The translations under genes were made by a program, and so were the position numbers. 64,000 nt of DNA from an uncultured Bradyrhizobium sp. (lineage in GTDB: Bacteria > Pseudomonadota > Alphaproteobacteria > Rhizobiales > Xanthobacteraceae): positions 124,001 to 188,000 of the forward strand of contig NZ_CAKZJO010000057.1 of NCBI RefSeq assembly GCF_936943645.1. Direction: 5' to 3'. How positions within the stretch are numbered: the stretch's first letter is position 1; each line of letters begins with the position of its first letter. The notes under the pieces are model-generated. The model was not told the origin of the DNA. It searched no databases and was given only the letters and a program-made list of their open reading frames with translations. Positions 52,974-61,696 of this stretch are shown here, one piece after another.

Positions 52974-53140
52974 GTGCCTGTCTCCTCGGAAGCGGCGGGT
53001 GATGTCAGCCTAACGCCGGCCCCTATCTATTTGTTCTAACTTTCTTTTTCTTGTGTCTTCCAATTGTCGCGGTATCGACGTACATTTTTCTTAGCGATTG
53101 GTACATAAGTATCTTGCGCTGCGGTATCCAGCTCCACATC

Positions 53141-53156
53141 TGTAGTGAACACTACA
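53141..53156. promoter_or_regulatory. putative TetR operator TGTAGTG-AA-CACTACA
   Basis: Perfect 7-2-7 palindrome 16 nt upstream of the RND adaptor ATG and in the intergenic region with the TetR gene. Confidence 0.75.
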
Positions 53157-53172
53157 TATTTGGAGCGCGCAA

Positions 53173-54414
53173 ATGCCCCCCTCCCAAGAAACACATCCCG
53201 CCGGCCGTTTCCGTCGCCTTCTCGGCGGCGTCGCCATTGTCGGCGCCCTCGCCGCCGCCGGCTCGATCGCAACCGGCCGCTACTTCCATGCCGCCCAGGC
53301 GACGGCAACGGCCGCTGCGGCTGAACAGGCCGTGCCCGTCACCATCGCGCTGGTCGAACCGAAGCAGACCGCGCTGTGGGATGATTTCTCCGGCCGGCTC
53401 GAGGCCATCCAGCGCGTCGAGCTCCGCCCGCGCGTCGCAGGTGCGATCCTGGCGACCAAGTTCACCGAAGGCGCGCTGGTCAAAGCCGGCGACGTCCTGT
53501 TCAAGATCGACCCGGCGCCTTACGCGGCGGAGGTCGACAAGGCCAACGCCCAGCTCGAGGCGGCGAAGGCGCGCGTCGTCTTCACCCAGGGCGAAGTCGA
53601 ACGCGGCGCGCAGCTCGTCGGCAACGCCGTCGTGACCCGTCGCGATTTCGATCAGCGCGAGAATGCCAATCGCGAAGCGATCGCCAATGTGAAGGCCGCC
53701 GAAGCGACGCTTCAGACCGCCAAGCTCAATCTCGACTATACCGAGGTGCGCGCCCCCGTGGACGGTCGCGTCGGCAAGATCGAGGTCACCGTCGGCAATC
53801 TCGTCGCCGCCGGCACCGCCTCCCCGGTGCTGACCTCGCTGGTCTCGGTTAATCCGATCTACGCCTCCTTCGATGCTGACGAAGAAGTCGTGCTGCATGC
53901 GTTGAACGCGATCGCAGACGCCTCCGGCCAGCGCGGCAATCTCGACCAGATCCCGGTCGAGATGGCGACCTCCGGCGGCCTCTCGGCAAAAGGTCACATT
54001 CAGCTCATCGACAACCAGGTCAACGGCCAGAGCGGCACGATCCGTGTCCGCGCCGTGTTCCAGAACGAGGACGGGCGTCTCATCCCCGGCCAGTTCGCGC
54101 GCGTGCGCATGGGTCAGCCGAAGCAGCAGACATTGGTGATGATCGACGAGCGCGCGATCGGCACCGACCAGGACAAGAAGTTCGTGATGACGGTCGGCGA
54201 CGACAGCCGCGCGGTCTATCGGCCGGTCACGCTCGGCGGCGCCGTCGACGGGTTGCGTATCGTCACTGCGGGTCTGAAGCCCGGCGACCGCATCGTCGTG
54301 AACGGCCTGCAGCGTGTGCGTCCCGGCGCCCTCCTCAAGACAGAGGTCGCGGCGATGGGCGCGCGCGGGCAGCAGGCGTCCAACCATAGCAACCAGGATG
54401 TGGTGCAACGCTAG
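53173..54414 (+). CDS. RND efflux periplasmic adaptor
   Basis: 413 aa; RVELRPRVAGAILATKFTEGALVKAGDVLFKIDPAPYAAEVDKANAQLEAA. Confidence 0.95.
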   Translation: MPPSQETHPAGRFRRLLGGVAIVGALAAAGSIATGRYFHAAQATATAAAAEQAVPVTIALVEPKQTALWDDFSGRLEAIQRVELRPRVAGAILATKFTEGALVKAGDVLFKIDPAPYAAEVDKANAQLEAAKARVVFTQGEVERGAQLVGNAVVTRRDFDQRENANREAIANVKAAEATLQTAKLNLDYTEVRAPVDGRVGKIEVTVGNLVAAGTASPVLTSLVSVNPIYASFDADEEVVLHALNAIADASGQRGNLDQIPVEMATSGGLSAKGHIQLIDNQVNGQSGTIRVRAVFQNEDGRLIPGQFARVRMGQPKQQTLVMIDERAIGTDQDKKFVMTVGDDSRAVYRPVTLGGAVDGLRIVTAGLKPGDRIVVNGLQRVRPGALLKTEVAAMGARGQQASNHSNQDVVQR

Positions 54415-54421
54415 TGCACCT

Positions 54422-54555
54422 CGTCATCCCGGGGGCGCGCGTCGCGCGCCCTACGGTGCGCGAATGCGCGCCTGAGGATCTCGAGTTTACAAGATTTCGA
54501 CCACACCACCTCTGGATTCCGGGTTCGCGCGCGTTGCGCGCGTCCCGGAATGACG
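54422..54555. repeat. intergenic palindromic repeat element, same family as 13145-13266
   Basis: CGTCATCCCGGG ... CCCGGAATGACG ends; internal GGGCGCGC/GCGCGCCC hairpin. Confidence 0.75.
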
Positions 54556-54601
54556 GGGGGAGCTGTCGGCGACACGCAGGATATTGCCCAGGGGCAAGAC
54601 C

Positions 54602-57600
54602 ATGAATCTCTCAAAGTTCTTCATCGACCGTCCGATCTTCGCCGGCGTTCTCTCCGTCCTGATCTTCCTCGCCGGGCTGATCTCGCTGTTCGCGATGCCG
54701 ATCTCGGAATATCCCGATGTGGTGCCGCCCTCCGTCGTGGTGCGCGCCACCTATCCCGGCGCCAATCCCAAGGTGATCGCGGAGACCGTCGCGACCCCGA
54801 TCGAGGAACAGATCAACGGTGTCGAAGGCATGCTCTACATGTCGAGCCAGGCCACCACCGACGGCGCCATGACGCTGACGGTGACGTTCCGCCTCGGCAC
54901 CGATCCCGACAAGGCGACGCAGCTGGTGCAGAACCGCGTGCAGCAGGCCGAACCGCGGCTGCCGGCCGTGGTGCGCCAGCTCGGCATCATCACCAAGAAG
55001 TCCTCACCCGACCTCACCATGGTCGTGCATCTGTTGTCGCCCAACGGCCGCTACGACATGACGTATTTGCGCAATTACGCCGTGCTCAACGTCAAGGACC
55101 GCCTGGCGCGGATCGACGGCGTCGGCGACGTCCAGCTCTACGGCGCCGGCGACTATTCGATGCGGGTCTGGGTCGATCCGCAGAAGGCCGCCGAGCACGG
55201 GCTGACCGCGAGCGATATCGTCAAGGCGATCCAGGCGCAGAACGTCGAGGCTGCCGCCGGCGTGGTCGGCTCCTCCCCGAACGTGAGGGGTATCGACCTG
55301 CAGCTCTCGGTCAACGCCGAGGGGCGCCTCGCCAACGAGGAGCAGTTCGGCGACATCGTGGTGAAGACCGGCACCCGCGGCGAAGTGGTGCGGCTGCGCG
55401 ACGTCGCGCGGATCGAGCTCGGGGCGTCCGAATACGGTCTGCGCTCGCTGCTCGACAACAAGCAGGCGGTGGCGATCCCGATCTTCCAGGCCCCCGGCTC
55501 CAACGCGCTGCAGATCTCCGACAACGTCCGCGCCACCATGGCAGAGATCAAGAAGAACATGCCGGAGGGCGTGTCCTACCAGATCGTCTACGACCCCACC
55601 CAGTTCGTGCGCTCCTCGATCGAGGCGGTGATCCACACGTTGCTGGAAGCGATCGCGCTGGTGGTGCTGGTCGTGATCCTGTTTCTGCAGACCTGGCGCG
55701 CCTCGATCATCCCGCTGCTGGCGGTGCCCGTCTCGATCGTCGGCACCTTTGCCGTGATGCACGTGTTCGGCTTCTCGATCAACGCGCTCAGCCTGTTCGG
55801 CCTCGTGCTCGCCATCGGTATCGTGGTCGACGACGCCATCGTCGTGGTCGAGAACGTCGAGCGCAACATCGAGGCCGGGCTGTCGCCGCGCGACGCCACC
55901 TATCAGGCGATGCGCGAGGTCTCCGGACCGATCATCGCGATCGCCATGGTGCTGATCGCGGTGTTCGTGCCGCTCGCCTTCATCTCCGGCCTCACCGGAC
56001 AGTTCTACAAGCAGTTCGCGCTGACGATCGCGATCTCGACCGTGATCTCGGCGGTGAACTCGCTGACCTTGTCGCCGGCGCTCTCCGCCCTGCTGCTCAA
56101 CGGACACCACGAGCCCAAGGACAAGCTGACGATCGTCATGGAGAAGGGTCTCGGCTGGTTCTTCCGCGGCTTCAACAAGGCGTTCACACGCTCCTCGGAG
56201 AACTACAGCGGCACCGTGACCAAGGTGATCTCCGGCAAGGCCGCCGTGATGGGGCTCTATGTCGTGCTGGTCGGCCTCACCGCCTTCCTGTTCCAGCAGG
56301 TGCCTGGTGGATTCGTGCCGGGCCAGGACAAGCAATATCTGGTCGGCTTCGCCCGCCTGCCCGACGGCGCCACGCTCGACCGCACCGAAGAGGTGATCCG
56401 CAAGATGAGCGACATCGCGCTGACGCAGCCCGGTGTCGAGAGCTCGGTGGCCTTCCCCGGCCTGTCGATTTCCGGTTTCACCAACTCGTCCAATGCAGGC
56501 ATCGTGTTCTCCACACTAAAACCGTTCGACGAGCGCAAGGGCGCGGCGCTGAGCGGCAATGCGATCGCGGCCGAGCTGAACAAGAAATATGCCGGCATCC
56601 AGGAAGCCTTCATCGCGATGTTCCCGCCGCCGCCGGTCAACGGTCTCGGCACCATCGGCGGCTTCAAGCTGCAGATCGAGGACCGCGCCGGTCTCGGCTA
56701 TGACGCGCTGAACGAGGCGACGAACGCGTTCATGGCAGCGATGCAGAAGGCGCCGGAGATCGCCGGTGTGTTCTCGAGCTTCCAGGTCAACGTGCCCCAG
56801 CTGTTCGCCGACATCGACCGCACCAAGGCGCTGCAGCTTGGCGTGCCCGTGACGGAGGTGTTCAACACGCTGCAGATCTATCTCGGCTCCTACTACGTCA
56901 ACGACTTCAACAAGTTTGGCCGCACCTATTCGGTCCGCGTCCAGGCCGACGCGCCGTTCCGCGCCCGCGCCGACGACATCAGGCAGTTGAAGGTGCGCTC
57001 GGCCTCAGGCGACATGGTGCCATTGTCGGCGCTGCTCAAGATCCGCCAGAGCGCAGGGCCAGAGCGCGCGATCCGCTACAACGGGTTCCTGTCGTCCGAC
57101 ATCAACGCAGCGGCAGCGCCCGGGTTTTCCTCGGGCCAGGCACAGGAGGCCGCGACGCGAATCGCGGCCGAGGTGCTGCCGCCTGGCTTTGCCTTTGAAT
57201 GGACCGACCTGACCTATCAGGAGTTCATCGCCGGCAATTCCGGCATCTGGGTGTTCCCGCTGGCGATCCTGCTGGTGTTCCTGGTGCTGGCCGCGCTCTA
57301 TGAGAGCCTGACGCTCCCGCTCTCGATCATCATGATCGTGCCGATGGGCCTGTTGGCCGCGATGTTCGGCGTCTGGGTCTCGAACGGCGACAATAACGTC
57401 TTCACCCAGATTGGCCTCATCGTTCTCGTCGGCCTCTCCGCCAAGAACGCGATCCTGATCGTCGAATTCGCGCGCGAGCTCGAATTCGCCGGGCGCACGC
57501 CGATCCGGGCCGCGATCGAGGCGAGCCGCCTGCGGCTACGCCCGATCCTGATGACCTCGATGGCGTTCATCATGGGCGTGCTGCCGCTAGTGCTCTCGAC

Positions 57601-57802
57601 CGGAGCGGGCTCTGAGATGCGGCGCGCGATGGGCGTCGCCGTGTTCTCCGGCATGATCGGCGTCACGGTGTTCGGCCTGTTCCTGACGCCGGTGTTCTAC
57701 GTGCTGCTGCGGACCGTCACCGGCAACAAGCCGCTGGTGCATCACGGCAGCGACATCAGCGCGGCGCCGGTCCAGGGCTCCGTCACCAGTCCCGGGCACT
57801 AG
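54602..57802 (+). CDS. RND efflux permease (AcrB/HAE1 family)
   Basis: Start MNLSKFFIDRPIFAGVLSVLIFLAGLISLFAMPISEYPDVVPPSVVV; GIVVDDAIVVVENVERN. Confidence 0.96.
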   Translation: MNLSKFFIDRPIFAGVLSVLIFLAGLISLFAMPISEYPDVVPPSVVVRATYPGANPKVIAETVATPIEEQINGVEGMLYMSSQATTDGAMTLTVTFRLGTDPDKATQLVQNRVQQAEPRLPAVVRQLGIITKKSSPDLTMVVHLLSPNGRYDMTYLRNYAVLNVKDRLARIDGVGDVQLYGAGDYSMRVWVDPQKAAEHGLTASDIVKAIQAQNVEAAAGVVGSSPNVRGIDLQLSVNAEGRLANEEQFGDIVVKTGTRGEVVRLRDVARIELGASEYGLRSLLDNKQAVAIPIFQAPGSNALQISDNVRATMAEIKKNMPEGVSYQIVYDPTQFVRSSIEAVIHTLLEAIALVVLVVILFLQTWRASIIPLLAVPVSIVGTFAVMHVFGFSINALSLFGLVLAIGIVVDDAIVVVENVERNIEAGLSPRDATYQAMREVSGPIIAIAMVLIAVFVPLAFISGLTGQFYKQFALTIAISTVISAVNSLTLSPALSALLLNGHHEPKDKLTIVMEKGLGWFFRGFNKAFTRSSENYSGTVTKVISGKAAVMGLYVVLVGLTAFLFQQVPGGFVPGQDKQYLVGFARLPDGATLDRTEEVIRKMSDIALTQPGVESSVAFPGLSISGFTNSSNAGIVFSTLKPFDERKGAALSGNAIAAELNKKYAGIQEAFIAMFPPPPVNGLGTIGGFKLQIEDRAGLGYDALNEATNAFMAAMQKAPEIAGVFSSFQVNVPQLFADIDRTKALQLGVPVTEVFNTLQIYLGSYYVNDFNKFGRTYSVRVQADAPFRARADDIRQLKVRSASGDMVPLSALLKIRQSAGPERAIRYNGFLSSDINAAAAPGFSSGQAQEAATRIAAEVLPPGFAFEWTDLTYQEFIAGNSGIWVFPLAILLVFLVLAALYESLTLPLSIIMIVPMGLLAAMFGVWVSNGDNNVFTQIGLIVLVGLSAKNAILIVEFARELEFAGRTPIRAAIEASRLRLRPILMTSMAFIMGVLPLVLSTGAGSEMRRAMGVAVFSGMIGVTVFGLFLTPVFYVLLRTVTGNKPLVHHGSDISAAPVQGSVTSPGH

Positions 57803-58545
57803 ACGAGGGAAATCCCCGAGATCAACAACAGAACGAGCACGGTCTTGCGAAAGACCGCCTCGTTGACGCGGTGAAAGGCGATCACGCCGAGCGCAGAGCC
57901 GGCGAACAGCGCCGGCAGGCTGACGGCAAGATCGACGAAGACCTTTGACGACAGATCCTGGTGCCCGACCAGCAGCACGATGGCGAACAGCTGCATCGCC
58001 GCGATGAAAGGCTGCACCAGACCGCGCTGCTCGCTCTTGGGCATGCCGCGCATGTCGCACCAGATCGTCGGAACGGCACCCGGCATCGCCGTAAGGCCGC
58101 CGACGAGCCCTCCTCCGAACCCGATCAGCGCGACCCAGTGACGGCCGACGGCTTCGCCGGCGGTCACCAGCGTCGGCCGCAACAGCATGTAGGCAGCATA
58201 TAGCGCCACGACGATGCCGAAGCCGCGCCGCAGCAGATGCGTGTCCGTCGACTGCAGGAGCGAGATCGCGATGGGGACGCCGATCAATCCGCCGACGATC
58301 AGCATCAGACTGCCTTCCCAGCGGATGTTGCGCCGGAGCGCCCACAGATTGGTCGCCTGCACGCCGATGCTGCACGCCATCATCAGCGGCACGGCCTCAA
58401 GCGGCTGGAACACGCGCAGCAGGATCGCACCTGCAACGGCCGAAAACGCAAAGCCGGAGAGTCCCGAGACGAAGGCGCCAGCAAACACGGCAACGCTAAG
58501 CAGAAACAGAGTCGCGACATCAGGCACGGACCGACCTCCGGTCAA
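57799..58545 (-). CDS. sulfite exporter TauE/SafE family membrane protein
   Basis: 248 aa; GAFVSGLSGFAFSAVAGAILLRVFQPLEAVPLMMACSI; GGGLVGGLTAMPGAVPTIW. Confidence 0.9.
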   Translation of the reverse strand: MTGGRSVPDVATLFLLSVAVFAGAFVSGLSGFAFSAVAGAILLRVFQPLEAVPLMMACSIGVQATNLWALRRNIRWEGSLMLIVGGLIGVPIAISLLQSTDTHLLRRGFGIVVALYAAYMLLRPTLVTAGEAVGRHWVALIGFGGGLVGGLTAMPGAVPTIWCDMRGMPKSEQRGLVQPFIAAMQLFAIVLLVGHQDLSSKVFVDLAVSLPALFAGSALGVIAFHRVNEAVFRKTVLVLLLISGISLV

Positions 58546-58775
58546 TCGTAGGGAATCTGCGGAACATCGACATTGACGCCCTCGGGGCAGACGGCCGCCT
58601 CGCTCGGCAACGACACGTGCATCGCGTGGGCGTGGGACCGCTCCAGGATCGCGAGGCCAACCAGTTGAAGAATGACGAGCGAGACCGTCAGCACGACTGC
58701 AACGACGTTGAAATTACGCGCGCTCGAACGCCGGTTGGCCGGGAGCGTGCTCGCGCGTATCAGATCCGTGGGCAT
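58542..58775 (-). CDS. small single-TM hypothetical protein
   Basis: 77 aa; NFNVVAVVLTVSLVILQLVGLAILERSHAHAMHV; ATGA overlap with TauE start. Confidence 0.6.
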   Translation of the reverse strand: MPTDLIRASTLPANRRSSARNFNVVAVVLTVSLVILQLVGLAILERSHAHAMHVSLPSEAAVCPEGVNVDVPQIPYD

Positions 58776-58950
58776 GTCTCGAAATATCCTCTTCCTTGCT
58801 GACCGAAATGATCTCGTTCAACGGCAATGTTTCGTCCGGCCGGGCCAGCAAATGGTGATAGCGCCGCAATGCGCGCTGCGCCTCGATCCTGCGCTGCTCG
58901 TGAAACACGGCGCCGACGCGGGCGACGATGTCGCGGAACTTGTCGGCCAT
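58714..58950 (-). CDS. small hypothetical protein
   Basis: MADKFRDIVARVGAVFHEQRRIEAQRALRRYHHLLARPDETLPLNEI; helical, overlaps next ORF by 62 nt. Confidence 0.5.
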   Translation of the reverse strand: MADKFRDIVARVGAVFHEQRRIEAQRALRRYHHLLARPDETLPLNEIISVSKEEDISRHAHGSDTREHAPGQPAFERA

Positions 58951-59096
58951 GGTAAGCGATGTCCTTCGCATGACGATCTCCTCTCAACCTGCACGAGAGA
59001 ATGATGAGGTTCACTCCGGACCGCTGTGAGTTGCTTCACAGAGGACATCGAGACGTCGAACAAGAAATCGTGTGACGAGTCACTAAACGAGAACGC

Positions 59097-59127
59097 AAAA
59101 AATCGCGTCATTCGATCGAATGACGCG
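59097..59127 (-). terminator. intrinsic terminator for the LuxR-family gene
   Basis: Perfect palindrome CGCGTCATTCGATCGAATGACGCG (59104-59127) followed on the minus strand by ATTTTTT. Confidence 0.85.
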
Positions 59128-59201
59128 CGATAACTTACTGATGATGTCTCGGCTTGAACCTTTCGCGAGCTGCAGTGACGCGCTCGCGAGCGCGATGCCG
59201 G

Positions 59202-60332
59202 TCAGTGCAGCAGCGGGTTGGAGAATCCCGCGGCGAGCTTGACCAGATCGGCCTGGCGTGAGACGCCGGTCTTGGCGAAGACGCGATGCAGATGCGTCTT
59301 CACCGTCGTCTCGGCGATCCCCAATGCCGCCGCGGTCTCCGGCACGCCGCCGACTTCGACGATCGACTGCAGGACCCTCAGTTCCGCCGGCGTCAGCTCG
59401 AACGTGCGATCGATCAGACCGGCGCACGAGCGACTGTCGAGTTCCGCCTTCCAGACGAGCAAGGCCCCGACCGCCGATGTACGCTCTGTTGCGCCGTCGC
59501 GCAGCAGCGACGGCAACGCAATCACGTGAGCGACGTAGTGCGATCCGTCATGCGCCATCAGAGGGATCTTCCGGCCAATCGCCGCCGCGACGGCCACCTC
59601 TGCCGGATCACGGAAGATGTTGCGCAGGGCGAGATTCGCCTCGGAGGATCTCGTCACGAGCCGGCCCGCCATCGAACGCAGGACGTCGTCGGCCGCGAGG
59701 ATCGTCTCCGCGGCCGGATTGCTGTGAACGATGCGGCAAGCCGAATCGAGCAGGATGACGCCGGCATTCAGCCGATCCACGACGTCGGCGAGCGCGGTCG
59801 CGCGCTGCTGCTTCCGCTCGATCGCGCGATTGATCAGCAGCGCCCGGCTCGCATGCGGGGCCAGGGACCGCATGCGCGCACGTTGCTCGGCGTCGAGCAT
59901 CTCCTTGCCCGGAATGACGGTCATCAACATCGGGCACGGCGACTTCGACTGCTCCAGCACGACGTTGGCAACGTCGACGCAGCCCTGGGGACGCAGCCAT
60001 TCCTGGTAGAAGCGCCCGCGGCGGTACTCGTCGAAATTCACGAGGTCCGGAATGTTGCGCACCTCGCCGTACTGGGGAAGCCGAGCGAGCGGATCGTAGC
60101 GGGAGTAAGTCTCGGAATAGAGCTGGATGTAGTGCGGATCGACGCCGCAATAATAGTGGGTGGCTCCCGACTTGCTGACCGTGTCCTTCGAGATCAGGCC
60201 GCAAGCCTGGCTGCCAATGAACGCATTGAGCATGACGACGACATCGCTCCACAACTCAGGGTGGAGCCCTGCATCGTAGATGCTCTCGATCAGCTCGGAA
60301 TGCTTGGGAACTCGGGACATCCGAAGAGCCAT
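59202..60332 (-). CDS. LuxR-family transcriptional regulator (paralogue A)
   Basis: 376 aa; FELTPAELRVLQSIVEVGGVPETAAALGIAETTVKTHLHRVFAKTGVSRQADLVKLAAGF HTH. Confidence 0.9.
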   Translation of the reverse strand: MALRMSRVPKHSELIESIYDAGLHPELWSDVVVMLNAFIGSQACGLISKDTVSKSGATHYYCGVDPHYIQLYSETYSRYDPLARLPQYGEVRNIPDLVNFDEYRRGRFYQEWLRPQGCVDVANVVLEQSKSPCPMLMTVIPGKEMLDAEQRARMRSLAPHASRALLINRAIERKQQRATALADVVDRLNAGVILLDSACRIVHSNPAAETILAADDVLRSMAGRLVTRSSEANLALRNIFRDPAEVAVAAAIGRKIPLMAHDGSHYVAHVIALPSLLRDGATERTSAVGALLVWKAELDSRSCAGLIDRTFELTPAELRVLQSIVEVGGVPETAAALGIAETTVKTHLHRVFAKTGVSRQADLVKLAAGFSNPLLH

Positions 60333-60432
60333 GATTGAACGCGGAGATTGCGGGAATGTTTGTTCATGCCCTGCGGCTACTGTGAGTCTGTCAGGGCGAC
60401 AAAAGGTTCAACTCCGGCAACGATTGGGCGGA

Positions 60433-61551
60433 TCAATTCACGAGCGGATTGGCAAATCCAGCCGCGAGCTTGACGAGATCGGCCTGCCGGCTGACGCCCG
60501 TCTTGGCGAAGATGCGATGCAGATGTGTCTTTGCCGTGGTTTCCGCGATGCCCAGCGACGAAGCGGTTTCCGGGACGCCGCCGATTTCGACGATCGCCAG
60601 AAACACGCGCAGCTCTGCCGGCGTCAGATCGAAGGTCCGCGCGATCAATTCACCATATGATGGCCCGCCAAGCGACACCTTGCGCAGCAGCAGCGCACCG
60701 GCGGCATCGACGACACGTTCGCTGCCGTTCCGCAGCACGGACGACAACGGCAAGAGATGAGCGACGTAGCGCTCGCTGCTGGACGACAGCAGCGGCATGG
60801 CATGACCGCCTGAGGCGAGCGGCGGAGCATCGCCGCGGTCCGCGAGCGCTTCGCGCAACGCCTGATTGGCCTCCATGCTGGAGGTCACGAGCTGCCCGGC
60901 GACCGACCTGACCACGTCGTCGGCCGCGAGAAGAGCGTGACCGGCCGAATTCGCGTGCACCACCCGGCAGAGGCCGTCGAGCAGGAAAATCCCGGCCGTC
61001 AAATTGTCGAGGACATCGGCCAGTGCCGTCGCCAACGTCAGTTGCGCGCCCATGGCGCGGTTGATCAGGAGCGCCCGGCTGGCGTGCGGCACAAGGAGCG
61101 AGAGGCGATCCTTCATGCTCCGATCGACCATGCGGCGGCCCGACAGCACGGTCATCATCACGGGGCAGTTTGCATTGGACATCTCGAGCACGACGTTGGC
61201 CGCATCGCTGCAGCCCTGCGGCTGCATCCATTCCTGGTAAAAACGCCCCTTGCGATACTCCACGAAATCGACGAGGTCCGGCACACTCACAACCCAGCCG
61301 TGTGGCGGCAGGACGCTGAGCGGGTCGAACTTCGAATGCGTGTCGGCATAGAGCCGGATGAAATGCGGGTCAGCTCCGCAATAGTAGTGAGTGACGCCGA
61401 ACTTGCTGATCGAGTCCTTCGAAAATACGCCGCAAGCCTGGCCGCCGACGAAATCCCGAATGCCGGCGACGGCCTCGTTCCAGCGGGACGGATCGATCCC
61501 GGCATCGTAGATGGTCTCGACGAGGTCCGGCAGTTTCTGCGGTCCGTGCAT
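60433..61551 (-). CDS. LuxR-family transcriptional regulator (paralogue B)
   Basis: Start MHGPQKLPDLVETIYDAGIDPSRWNEAV; FDLTPAELRVFLAIVEIGGVPETASSLGIAETTAKTHLHRIFAKTGVSRQADLVKLAAGF. Confidence 0.9.
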   Translation of the reverse strand: MHGPQKLPDLVETIYDAGIDPSRWNEAVAGIRDFVGGQACGVFSKDSISKFGVTHYYCGADPHFIRLYADTHSKFDPLSVLPPHGWVVSVPDLVDFVEYRKGRFYQEWMQPQGCSDAANVVLEMSNANCPVMMTVLSGRRMVDRSMKDRLSLLVPHASRALLINRAMGAQLTLATALADVLDNLTAGIFLLDGLCRVVHANSAGHALLAADDVVRSVAGQLVTSSMEANQALREALADRGDAPPLASGGHAMPLLSSSSERYVAHLLPLSSVLRNGSERVVDAAGALLLRKVSLGGPSYGELIARTFDLTPAELRVFLAIVEIGGVPETASSLGIAETTAKTHLHRIFAKTGVSRQADLVKLAAGFANPLVN

Positions 61552-61629
61552 GGCTCGAAATGACAATGATTGATCAATGCCGGCGAGAATAACACGACCC
61601 ACGCATGCGACATCCTCCGATCGGAGGAG

Positions 61630-61662
61630 GCGTCGGCCGGGCGGATGGCACCCGGCCGACGC
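61630..61662 (-). terminator. strong GC hairpin downstream of autotransporter gene
   Basis: Perfect 12-bp arms GCGTCGGCCGGG-N9-CCCGGCCGACGC about 35 nt after the stop; no U-tract. Confidence 0.6.
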
Positions 61663-61696
61663 GCACCGCGTTCGGGCCGCCAGGGCTGATGCCGGC

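Noticed and set aside
54550-56703. 717-aa ORF in another frame of the RND permease gene
   Set aside because: Same-strand frame-shifted reading of a clear AcrB-family gene; Arg-rich composition
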